From: Ferroglobus sp.
Lineage (GTDB): Archaea; Halobacteriota; Archaeoglobi; Archaeoglobales; Archaeoglobaceae
DNA length: 8,226 nucleotides
Assembly: GCA_015520115.1 (NCBI GenBank)
Contig: WAQS01000220.1
Location: 1 to 8,226 of the forward strand
Direction: 5' to 3'
Made by a program: the position numbers and the translations under genes. Shown here one piece after another: positions 1 through 6,021 of this stretch. Numbering within the stretch: the first letter of the stretch is position 1; every line of letters begins with the position of its first letter. The notes beneath the pieces are model-generated. The model was not told the DNA's origin. It worked only from the letters and a program-made list of their open reading frames with translations, and ran no database searches.

Positions 1-843
1 AGCCATGTTAACTCCAGCTACGTACCCCATTTTGTTCCCAGCCGGAGCTAAGGGGATCCAAGCTGGCTTTTTCGTTACAAGGTTTATCGTCTCAGCACAA
101 TCTCCCGCTGCGTAAACGTTCTCAACATTCGGCTTCACACCTGTGGCAAGAATAACCAAATCCACTTTGTATTCCCCTTTATCCGTCACAACCTTTTCGA
201 CCTTATCCTTGCCTTCTATAGCCTCAACGCTTTCTTCAAGCTTAAGTTCAACCTTTTTCTCCATTTCCTCCCTTACAATGTTCGAAATTTCCTTGTCGAA
301 GGTCGCTAACGGTCTGTCGAGGAATTCGATGACCGTCACTTTTTTGTTTATAGCAGAAAAAGCTTCCGCCATTTCAACTCCAATGTAGCCAGCGCCAATT
401 ATAACAACGTTCTCAGCTTCCTTCGCAGCCTTCCTTATTCTGTCAGCATCCGGAGGAAGATCGACTGTAAAGACGTTTTCCAAATCAACCCCCTCTATCT
501 TAGGCACTTTCGGCGAGGCTCCGGTAGCGATTAAAAGCTTGTCCCACTCGTAAGTTTTTTCTTTTCCGTTCTCCTCCACCCTCAACTTTCCGTAATCGAC
601 TTCAATTACTCTCGCATTTAAATGTAAATCTATCCCCCTCTCTTTAACGAAAACTTCCGGTTTGTAATACATCAGCTCTTCGCTTCCGAAGTCGAATTCT
701 ATCGCATAAGGAATGCCGCACGGAGCGTGGCTGACGAAAGATGTCGCCTCAAAAACGGAAACTTCCCATTCCGGTTTTAACGCTTTAACTCTCGAAGCCG
801 CACTCATCCCTGCTGCTCCACCGCCGATAATAGCTACTTTCAT
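1..843 (-). CDS. FAD/NAD(P)-dependent CoA-disulfide reductase / NADH oxidase family protein (3' end cut by window)
   Basis: A two-dinucleotide-binding-domain flavoprotein that uses NAD(P)H to reduce a disulfide (CoA disulfide or polysulfide) or oxygen; it would be cytoplasmic. I translated 281 codons by hand. The N-terminal FAD-binding GGGAAG is at residues 7-12. The redox-active cysteine is Cys42 in HAPCGIPY, the family signature. ATGAS (107-111) precedes the NAD(P) Rossmann motif [11 protein letters not shown] (150-160). ATGVKPN follows at 233-239, and the second FAD motif YAAGDCAE is at 244-251. The [13 protein letters not shown] block (265-277) also fits the family. The C-terminal dimerisation domain lies outside the window. 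Oddity: only two residues (VE, 240-241) join KPN to NVYAAGD. Family members as I remember them, such as Pyrococcus CoA-disulfide reductase, have about 28 there. The start ATG lies 35 bases after the preceding gene and has a TATA-like box about 27 bases upstream. The family call is firm; the substrate is not determined. Confidence 0.9.
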   Translation of the reverse strand, partial: MKVAIIGGGAAGMSAASRVKALKPEWEVSVFEATSFVSHAPCGIPYAIEFDFGSEELMYYKPEVFVKERGIDLHLNARVIEVDYGKLRVEENGKEKTYEWDKLLIATGASPKVPKIEGVDLENVFTVDLPPDADRIRKAAKEAENVVIIGAGYIGVEMAEAFSAINKKVTVIEFLDRPLATFDKEISNIVREEMEKKVELKLEESVEAIEGKDKVEKVVTDKGEYKVDLVILATGVKPNVENVYAAGDCAETINLVTKKPAWIPLAPAGNKMGYVAGVNMA

Positions 844-865
844 GCTCTTTTATGAAATTCCCACC

Positions 866-875
866 CTTAAAAATG
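866..875 (-). promoter_or_regulatory. Candidate TATA box (leaderless) for the flavoprotein gene
   Basis: The minus strand reads CATTTTTAAG here, centred about 27 bases upstream of the ATG at 843. That is the distance expected if transcription starts at the start codon. It lies just after the stop codon of the upstream gene. No well-placed Shine-Dalgarno site precedes the ATG; the GGTGGG further up is too far away. This is a weak box in AT-rich sequence, and read-through from the upstream gene is the alternative. Confidence 0.4.
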
Positions 876-878
876 TTA

Positions 879-1484
879 TCAGATTTTGCCGTTCAAAATA
901 TCATTCGCTAAAATCCTGTTATCGTACTTTTCGATGCTGTAGTTGTCCCAGAAAACGCATGTGCCTAAAACAATGACTTTTCCCCTTCCAAACTCCTCGT
1001 AAGCTGCAAAGCACTTGCTTCCGTTGTTGCATTCCGCAGATGTAAAGCCTTCGACGAAAGCTCTTCCTCCAACTACGCTCGAAGAACAAGGCATTACCAC
1101 AACATGATCTCGATATTTTGCTAAGGGATGCATTTTATCCCCATCATTGTTCTTTTCATCCACTATCACGTCGCTGCTTATTCTCATCTCCAATCCAAGC
1201 TTTTTTAGAACGCTGTTTATTATCCCAGTTACATTGTCAAGGTTGTTGTAGTAAGAAGCGAAAACCACGGTTTTTCCCTTTTTCAACCAGCTCTTAATCC
1301 TCGAAATTTCCCTAAGCTTGAACTTAACTTCCGGATAATTAAAAACGATGACATCATAGTTTTCAAGTTTGTAAAAGCTGTAGACGCAATCAACTTCAGA
1401 ATCGACGAGAGTCCTGAGCTTAGAGAAGTAGTAATAATCGTCCACGATAAACTCCCCATGGGTGGCATCCCAGCCTACCCTCAA
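879..1484 (-). CDS. Conserved hypothetical protein, DUF4350/GATase1-like fold (tentative)
   Basis: A 201-residue soluble protein with no signal peptide or membrane segment. It opens with a short strand and WDATHGEF (residues 5-12). The pattern then fits an alpha/beta Rossmann-like fold: YDVIVFNYP (43-51), an amphipathic helix leading to WLKKGKTVVFASYYNN (66-81), and a C-terminal GRGKVIVLGTCVFWDN (166-181) followed by NRILANDIL. The 'E...I..W...GK.V.F' and 'G.GKV.VLG...F.DN' patterns recall DUF4350 and IFT52/GIFT-type domains related to class I glutamine amidotransferases. I see no catalytic triad, so any role would be ligand binding. Five cysteines (33, 133, 152, 158, 176), including CNNGSKC, are notable for a small protein. 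The start is TTG at 1484, chosen because AGGAGGTG lies 5 bases upstream. It sits between the acyl-CoA dehydrogenase and the flavoprotein genes and may share a transcript with either. The family call is from memory of sequence patterns only; the function is unknown. Confidence 0.75.
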   Translation of the reverse strand: MRVGWDATHGEFIVDDYYYFSKLRTLVDSEVDCVYSFYKLENYDVIVFNYPEVKFKLREISRIKSWLKKGKTVVFASYYNNLDNVTGIINSVLKKLGLEMRISSDVIVDEKNNDGDKMHPLAKYRDHVVVMPCSSSVVGGRAFVEGFTSAECNNGSKCFAAYEEFGRGKVIVLGTCVFWDNYSIEKYDNRILANDILNGKI

Positions 1485-1489
1485 GTAAC

Positions 1490-1497
1490 CACCTCCT
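1490..1497 (-). promoter_or_regulatory. Strong Shine-Dalgarno site that fixes a TTG start
   Basis: The minus strand carries AGGAGGTG, ending 5 bases before the TTG at 1484. It is the strongest ribosome-binding site in the window and decides the start of the 201-residue protein. A Shine-Dalgarno leader here, against apparently leaderless purS and acyl-CoA dehydrogenase genes, fits a downstream position in a transcript. Confidence 0.75.
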
Positions 1498-1498
1498 G

Positions 1499-1528
1499 AA
1501 AAAAGAGAAAAGGAGTTTGAATAAAAAA
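1499..1528 (-). terminator. Poly-T tracts after the acyl-CoA dehydrogenase gene
   Basis: Directly after the dehydrogenase stop, the minus strand reads GTTTTTTAT and then, 10 bases further, CCTTTTCTCTTTTTTC. Archaeal RNA polymerase commonly terminates at such U-rich tracts without a hairpin, so partial or full termination here is plausible. The second tract runs straight into the Shine-Dalgarno site of the next gene, which may limit its expression. No hairpin was seen. Confidence 0.45.
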
Positions 1529-1529
1529 C

Positions 1530-2597
1530 TTATGAGAAGAGTTTTCTCGCTATAAGTAGTTTCATTACTTCGCTTGCTCCTTCGGCGATGTCCAAAACCT
1601 TCGCATCTCTGTGAGCCATCTCAACTTTCGAATTTGAAAGCAAGCCGAAGCCCCCGTGAATTTCCATCGCGATATCAGCAGCCTTCTTTGCCACTTCGGC
1701 AGCTTTTAGTTTGCAAATGGCTCCAGAATAGTTCGTATCCCCCATATCTTTTGCAAAACCGTAAATTAGCTTTCTCAGAGCCTCTATATCAGCTGCAAGC
1801 TCGGCAAGCATGAATTGCACAGCCTGCAAATCCGCAAGCTTTCCTCCAAAAGCTTCCCTACTTTTAGCTCTCTCCACAGCCAAATCGAGACACCTTTGGG
1901 CTATTCCTATCCCCATCGCTGCAAACGGAATCCTGTTAGGGGCTAAGGTTCCCAAAGCCACTCTCATTCCCTTCCCCTCTCCAACAAGAATGTTCTCTGC
2001 CGGCACTTCAACATCCTTGAAACGAACGCTTGCCAACCCGCTTCCACGCATTCCCGCGAGGTCTATCTTCGTCGTTTCTATTCCATCGCCCTTTTCAACG
2101 ATGAAAGCCGTCAATCCCTTAGCCCCTTCTCCAGTCCTCGCTATCACTATGAAAAGCTCTGCAAACATGCCGTTGGTTATGAGCGTCTTGTTTCCGTTTA
2201 TAACGTAAACATCACCCTTCTTTTCAGCGGTGGTTCTAACAGCATTGGCAACGTCGCTTCCTCCAGTCGGTTCTGTTATAGCCAAAGTTCCGAAGCTTTT
2301 CATCAGCTTGGGTAGATACTTCTTTTTCTGCTCATCGTTTCCAAATAACCTCAAAGCGTCGACAGCCATCCCGTGGACTATCACGCTGTGGGCAACTCCG
2401 GCTGAGTAGTAAGCAAGTTTTTCTGCAACCTCGCACATCTCGTAATATCCTTTTCCTTCTCCTCCGTACTCCTTCGGAACCATTAAAGCGAGAGCTCCCG
2501 AATTTACGACTTCCTCGAAAACCTCACCCATGTCGTTGTTCCTATCGATCTCCGAAGCTTTTTTGTCAAGGATTTCGCAAAGTTTCTCCAGTTCCAT
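1530..2597 (-). CDS. Acyl-CoA dehydrogenase
   Basis: A cytoplasmic flavoenzyme that forms the alpha,beta-double bond of an acyl-CoA using FAD and passes electrons to an electron transfer flavoprotein. It acts in beta-oxidation or in breakdown of branched or aromatic acids. At 355 residues it is slightly shorter than the usual ~380, mostly because of a short N-terminal helical domain. Visible motifs are the family signature ITEPTGGSD (107-114), the middle beta-domain with GMRGSGLASVRF (182-193) and VPAEN (198-202), and the FAD/dimer contact R..FG..L..Q (247-258). The C-terminal domain has IHGGFGL (313-319) and AEGASE (338-343), where Glu339 aligns with the catalytic base of the short- and medium-chain classes. 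The ATG lacks a Shine-Dalgarno site but has a TATA box about 25 bases upstream, so a leaderless message is likely. No electron transfer flavoprotein, thiolase or acyl-CoA ligase gene is adjacent, so chain-length preference cannot be read from context. Confidence 0.96.
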   Translation of the reverse strand: MELEKLCEILDKKASEIDRNNDMGEVFEEVVNSGALALMVPKEYGGEGKGYYEMCEVAEKLAYYSAGVAHSVIVHGMAVDALRLFGNDEQKKKYLPKLMKSFGTLAITEPTGGSDVANAVRTTAEKKGDVYVINGNKTLITNGMFAELFIVIARTGEGAKGLTAFIVEKGDGIETTKIDLAGMRGSGLASVRFKDVEVPAENILVGEGKGMRVALGTLAPNRIPFAAMGIGIAQRCLDLAVERAKSREAFGGKLADLQAVQFMLAELAADIEALRKLIYGFAKDMGDTNYSGAICKLKAAEVAKKAADIAMEIHGGFGLLSNSKVEMAHRDAKVLDIAEGASEVMKLLIARKLFS

Positions 2598-2614
2598 AGG
2601 GATTAATAATAATA

Positions 2615-2630
2615 GTTAATTTAAAGCTGT
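2615..2630 (-). promoter_or_regulatory. Promoter (TATA box) of the acyl-CoA dehydrogenase gene
   Basis: The minus strand reads ACAGCTTTAAATTAAC in the 41-base gap between purQ and the dehydrogenase. TTTAAATT is centred about 25 bases upstream of the ATG at 2597, as expected when transcription starts at the start codon, and a purine-rich BRE-like stretch precedes it. No ribosome-binding site lies between box and ATG. This separates the dehydrogenase from the purine operon as its own transcription unit. Confidence 0.65.
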
Positions 2631-2638
2631 TTTGGTTT

Positions 2639-3451
2639 TTAATAAAATTTCCTGAGATAATCTATAACGCTCTCAAAAACGTATTTTCCGTCGAAAACCT
2701 CCTCTTCTCTCCCTACCTGCCACCCAAAAAACGCTCTTTCCGGATGGGGCATTAAGCCGAAGACGTTGCCCTTAACGTTGCAGATTCCGGCAATGTTGTA
2801 AAAGCTTCCGTTGGGGTTCCAAGGGTAAGAAGAGTAATTTCCCTCCGGATCTACGTATCTGAAAACGATCTGATCGTTCTCTATGAGCCTCTCAAGGTAC
2901 TCTTCTTCTCTACCCCTCGGAAAGACTACCTTGCCTTCAGCATGTGCAACGGGATACATCACGATTTCCTTCTTCAATTTCCTCGTGAAAACGCATTTTC
3001 CCCTATTTTCATGCTTGAGAAAAGTGGGTCTGCACTCGAACCTGTTGCTGTCGTTTATTGCTAAAGCCATCTGAGGCTCATCGGCAATCGGCTTATCCTC
3101 ATCAAAACCCGGTAAAGCTCCGAGCTCGACGAGAATTTGAAATCCGTTACAGATTCCCAAAACGGGATACCCCTCCTTTATAAATTCCTCAAGGTCTCTC
3201 CTCAGAACACTTTTCACTCTCGCCGAAAAGATCGCTCCCGCCCTAACGTAGTCTCCAGCCGAAAAACCTCCGGGAAAGACCAAGCAGTGGTAATCCCATA
3301 TGCTCCTTACTTCATCATCCCTGATCATATCGCTGTAAAATTGCTTGAGGTGAACAGCTTCAGCATAAGCTCCTAACGCTCTGAAAGCTCTCACAGTCTC
3401 ATCTTCGCAGTTCGTTCCCTCTATCCTCAAAACAGCTACTCGAATGTCCAC
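2639..3451 (-). CDS. purQ: Phosphoribosylformylglycinamidine synthase subunit PurQ (glutaminase)
   Basis: The class I glutamine amidotransferase subunit of FGAM synthase. It hydrolyses glutamine and channels ammonia to PurL in purine synthesis. From the chosen GTG start it has 270 residues. The N-terminus VAVLRIEGTNCEDE is the PurQ opening. The oxyanion region is VFPGGFSAGDYVRAGA (58-73). The nucleophile is Cys101 in GICNGFQ, and the catalytic pair His236/Glu238 lies in MPHPE. This is longer than the roughly 225-residue bacterial PurQ, with extra sequence around 150-220 as in archaeal homologues. Start choice: the frame extends up to a TTG at 3490. GAGGTG, which overlaps the purL stop, is 6 bases before the GTG at 3451 but directly abuts the ATG at 3457 (in TGATG). 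I therefore favour 3451; 3457 would give 272 residues. Either start implies translational coupling to purL. Confidence 0.95.
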   Translation of the reverse strand: MDIRVAVLRIEGTNCEDETVRAFRALGAYAEAVHLKQFYSDMIRDDEVRSIWDYHCLVFPGGFSAGDYVRAGAIFSARVKSVLRRDLEEFIKEGYPVLGICNGFQILVELGALPGFDEDKPIADEPQMALAINDSNRFECRPTFLKHENRGKCVFTRKLKKEIVMYPVAHAEGKVVFPRGREEEYLERLIENDQIVFRYVDPEGNYSSYPWNPNGSFYNIAGICNVKGNVFGLMPHPERAFFGWQVGREEEVFDGKYVFESVIDYLRKFY

Positions 3452-3456
3452 GAGCA

Positions 3457-5724
3457 TCACCTCAGGAATTTTGAAAAACCGCTCCTCCAAGCTTTTTCCA
3501 CTTCTTCCAGCTCAACCGAGAACTTCCCGTAATTTAACTTATCTCCACCGGTGTACCCAATTACCTTTGCTTTCAATCCTCTTTCTTTAAAGAAATTCAC
3601 GAACTTCTCAGCCTCTTTCACTTCAACTATCCACCTTGTGTTGGATTCGCTGAAGAGGTCTATGAAGTCTAAACTAACTTCAAAACCCATCCCGCAAATA
3701 GCCATTTCAGCCAAGGCAACAGCCACGCCACCTTCAACCGGATCGTGACAGGAAAGAACCTTGAATTTCCTGAAAGCTTCGAGCATAGCTTCAGAATACC
3801 TCTTCAAAAGCTTCGGGTCAGTTTTCGGAACTACGTTGCACTTCATCCCCGTCACCTTCGAATATAGACTTCCTCCAAACTCCCTTTTAGTCTCTCCCAC
3901 AAGGACTATCGCACTCCCCTCCCTCTTAAAGTTGGAGGTCACAGCTCTCCTTACGTCTTCCACGATTCCTATCCCCATAAGCGTTGGTGTCGGAGCTACA
4001 CCGCCATAGGGGGTTTCGTTGTAAAAGCTAACGTTACCGCTCACGCAAGGCAAACCGAACTCCTTCGACATCCAGCCAAGGGCTTTAACGCTCTCCACAA
4101 ACTCCCATATTCTCTCCGGTTTTTCTGGATTGCCAAAGTTCAGGCAGTCAGCGAAGCTATGAGGTTCGCTATTCACCGCCACCAAGTTTCTAACCATCTC
4201 GTCGAAAGAAGAGGCTGTTCCCCAAAAAGGATCGATCTTCGTCATCCAAGGGTTCACATCAGCCGTTATAGCCAAACCTTTCCAGCTGTCTGTTGGTTTA
4301 ACAACAGCCGCATCTCCATGAGTTTCGAACCCAATTCTCCCCTGAAGGGGTTTTAAGACTGTGTTTCCTCTAACTTCGTGATCGTATTGCCTTATAACCC
4401 ATTCCTTGCTTGCTACGTTCGGATGGGAAATCATCTTGAGGAAAACTTTTGCGTAATCTTCAGGCTCCTTTACTTCGTCCACCTCAACCTTCTCCCTTCT
4501 TTCAGCCGTTGCCCTGCAATACTCCGGTCCTTTCGTCACGAACTCTATCTCCATTTCGTAGATCAGCCAGTCCTTGTAGTAAACTCTCAAAACCTTCTCT
4601 CCCTTAACAACTCCTATTACGCTTGCTGGAACGTCCCACTTTCTGAAGATGTACAAAACCTCATCCACATGCTTGGGCTTCACAGTTAGAAGCATCCTCT
4701 CCTGACTTTCGCTGATCCATATCTCCCAAGGTTTCATGTCCTTCTCCTTTAAGTGAACCTTGTCGAGCCAGACTTCAGCTCCGTAGCCGGCAGCCAAAGC
4801 CATCTCTCCAACGGCGCAGCTCAAACCTCCTCCGCCAAGGTCTTTCATTCCGGTAAGTAATCCCTTTTCGACTATCTCCAAACAAGCGTGGATAAGCGGC
4901 TCCTTCATTATCGGATTTCCAAGTTGAACGGCACTTCTTGTGCTTTCAGTATCCGTCAATTCGGCTGAAGCAAACGTAACTCCGTGAATTCCGTCTCTTC
5001 CGGTAGCACCTCCAGCAAGAATGAAAATGTCCCCTTCTCCTCCAGCTTTGCTCGGAATTATTCTATCCTTCTTTGCTACACCAACGCATCCTACATTGAC
5101 GAGGCAGTTGGTTAGATAACTTTCGTCGAAGAAGACCATTCCGGCAACGGTGGGAATTCCCACTCTGTTCCCGTAATCTCGAATTCCAGCCACAACCCCC
5201 TCCAAGAGGTAAACAGGATGCTTTATGCCCGGTGGAAGTTTTTCGTAGGGAGTTGAAAGATCTCCGAAAAAGAGGGGATCCACTAAAGCCACCGGCTGAG
5301 CACCCATGCAAAGAACATCCCTCAAAATTCCACCAATGCCGGTAGCTGCTCCGCCGTAAGGCTCAACTGCCGATGGATGGTTGTGAGATTCCAAGGCGAC
5401 AACGTAAGCGTGTTCTTCATCAAACTCAACAACTCCAGCATCGTATTCGGTAGAGATTACGTAATCCGTTTTGAAACCAAGCAGGAACTTTTTCAACCAA
5501 TACTTAGAGCTTTTGTAACAGCAGTGCTCGCTCCAAGCCTGTCCCAAAGCTTGCAACTCAATGTCTCTCGGATTCCTGCCCTTATTTTTGAAGTATTCCT
5601 TTATAACCTTCATTTCATCGAGGGATAAATTTAATCCCATCTCCTCGCTGATTTTTACAAGCTCTTCATCGCCTGCATTTAAGATGTCTATTTCGTAAAC
5701 TCCGGGATAGATCTCCCGATACAT
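3457..5724 (-). CDS. purL: Phosphoribosylformylglycinamidine synthase subunit PurL
   Basis: The ATP-dependent synthetase subunit. It converts FGAR to FGAM using ammonia supplied by PurQ, via an iminophosphate intermediate. At 755 residues it is a typical small PurL, with two repeated AIRS-like (PurM-type) halves. Visible motifs, numbered from the ATG at 5724, are [10 protein letters not shown] (64-73) with the catalytic His67, and [18 protein letters not shown] (112-129) for ATP and magnesium binding. The ATPase-half signature [11 protein letters not shown] is at 238-248 and [10 protein letters not shown] at 293-302. The second half has [15 protein letters not shown] (519-533), SGNVSFYNE (562-570) and SCHDPVEGG (658-666). 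The frame extends to a GTG at 5739 inside purS. I prefer the ATG at 5724 because it yields the normal N-terminus MYREIYPG, lies 2 bases past the purS stop, and has an AAGGTGGG-like site about 10 bases upstream. TTG at 5730 is a possible alternative. No broken or missing motif was seen. Confidence 0.97.
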   Translation of the reverse strand: MYREIYPGVYEIDILNAGDEELVKISEEMGLNLSLDEMKVIKEYFKNKGRNPRDIELQALGQAWSEHCCYKSSKYWLKKFLLGFKTDYVISTEYDAGVVEFDEEHAYVVALESHNHPSAVEPYGGAATGIGGILRDVLCMGAQPVALVDPLFFGDLSTPYEKLPPGIKHPVYLLEGVVAGIRDYGNRVGIPTVAGMVFFDESYLTNCLVNVGCVGVAKKDRIIPSKAGGEGDIFILAGGATGRDGIHGVTFASAELTDTESTRSAVQLGNPIMKEPLIHACLEIVEKGLLTGMKDLGGGGLSCAVGEMALAAGYGAEVWLDKVHLKEKDMKPWEIWISESQERMLLTVKPKHVDEVLYIFRKWDVPASVIGVVKGEKVLRVYYKDWLIYEMEIEFVTKGPEYCRATAERREKVEVDEVKEPEDYAKVFLKMISHPNVASKEWVIRQYDHEVRGNTVLKPLQGRIGFETHGDAAVVKPTDSWKGLAITADVNPWMTKIDPFWGTASSFDEMVRNLVAVNSEPHSFADCLNFGNPEKPERIWEFVESVKALGWMSKEFGLPCVSGNVSFYNETPYGGVAPTPTLMGIGIVEDVRRAVTSNFKREGSAIVLVGETKREFGGSLYSKVTGMKCNVVPKTDPKLLKRYSEAMLEAFRKFKVLSCHDPVEGGVAVALAEMAICGMGFEVSLDFIDLFSESNTRWIVEVKEAEKFVNFFKERGLKAKVIGYTGGDKLNYGKFSVELEEVEKAWRSGFSKFLR

Positions 5725-5726
5725 AA

Positions 5727-5969
5727 TCAACCAACCCACCTTATGTCGTAATCGTGAATGACCGGATTAGCTAAAAGCTTCTTACACATCTCCTCGATCT
5801 CTTTCTCAGCCTCCTCCCTGCTTACACCCTCAATCGCTATTCGAAAAACCTTCACACTCGAAACCCTTTTGACGTTTTTAAAACCCAGCAAGTTCAGAGC
5901 TTTTTTCGTCGCCTCCCCTTCCGGGTCGCTGACGCCTTCCTTGAGCTTGATGTAAACTTCAGCAATCAT
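5727..5969 (-). CDS. purS: Phosphoribosylformylglycinamidine synthase subunit PurS
   Basis: The small bridging subunit that holds PurQ and PurL together in the FGAM synthase complex and helps ammonia transfer. It has 80 residues, the usual family length. It opens with [16 protein letters not shown], followed by a helix ending in ALNLLGF and the strand [13 protein letters not shown] second helix, [20 protein letters not shown], precedes the closing strand DYDIRWVG. This is the beta-alpha-beta-beta-alpha-beta order of PurS. It is first in the operon, with purL 2 bases downstream. The ATG has no Shine-Dalgarno site, and a good TATA box is centred about 25 bases upstream, so the operon message is probably leaderless. 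Confidence 0.95.
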   Translation of the reverse strand: MIAEVYIKLKEGVSDPEGEATKKALNLLGFKNVKRVSSVKVFRIAIEGVSREEAEKEIEEMCKKLLANPVIHDYDIRWVG

Positions 5970-5988
5970 ATTTTTAAGAGAAAAGAGG

Positions 5989-6006
5989 GGATATAAAATC
6001 GTTTTG
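5989..6006 (-). promoter_or_regulatory. purSLQ operon promoter (BRE and TATA box)
   Basis: The minus strand reads CAAAACGATTTTATATCC. The core TTTTATAT (5998-5991) is a near-consensus archaeal box A, centred about 25 bases before the purS ATG, with an A-rich BRE-like stretch just upstream. The spacing predicts a start at or within a base or two of the ATG. It lies almost entirely within the roughly 50-base gap after the surface-protein gene. No operator palindrome was noticed. Confidence 0.75.
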
Positions 6007-6014
6007 AAAAATAG
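6006..6014 (-). terminator. Possible poly-T terminator of the surface-protein gene
   Basis: Eight bases past the surface-protein stop codon, the minus strand reads CTATTTTTC, a short T-tract of the type that can end archaeal transcripts. It abuts the BRE/TATA element of purS, so termination and initiation sites are packed together. The tract is only five T long and the call is tentative. Confidence 0.35.
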
Positions 6015-6021
6015 TAGGCAA

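Noticed and set aside
1810..2208. A 132-codon plus-strand open frame, with neighbouring plus-strand frames at 143-388, 1574-1813, 4378-4689 and 6713-6988
   Set aside because: Each lies opposite a well-supported minus-strand gene, has low-complexity Ser/Pro/Leu-rich translation with no family resemblance, and shows no promoter or ribosome-binding site.
1530..2597. Short length of the acyl-CoA dehydrogenase considered as truncation or internal deletion
   Set aside because: All core motifs including the C-terminal catalytic EG are present in order and at normal spacing. Only the N-terminal helix region is short, and a TATA box supports the ATG at 2597.
3452..3490. Upstream extension of PurQ from the TTG at 3490
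   Set aside because: It would add residues with no PurQ similarity overlapping the purL C-terminus, with no suitably placed Shine-Dalgarno site, whereas GAGGTG fits the GTG at 3451.
5063..5311. An 82-codon minus-strand frame within purL
   Set aside because: It is an out-of-frame reading of purL. The purL frame has conserved motifs across the same stretch.
5725..5739. Upstream GTG start for PurL at 5739
   Set aside because: It would overlap the purS end and add a non-conserved GWLI extension. The ATG at 5724 gives the usual PurL N-terminus just past the purS stop.
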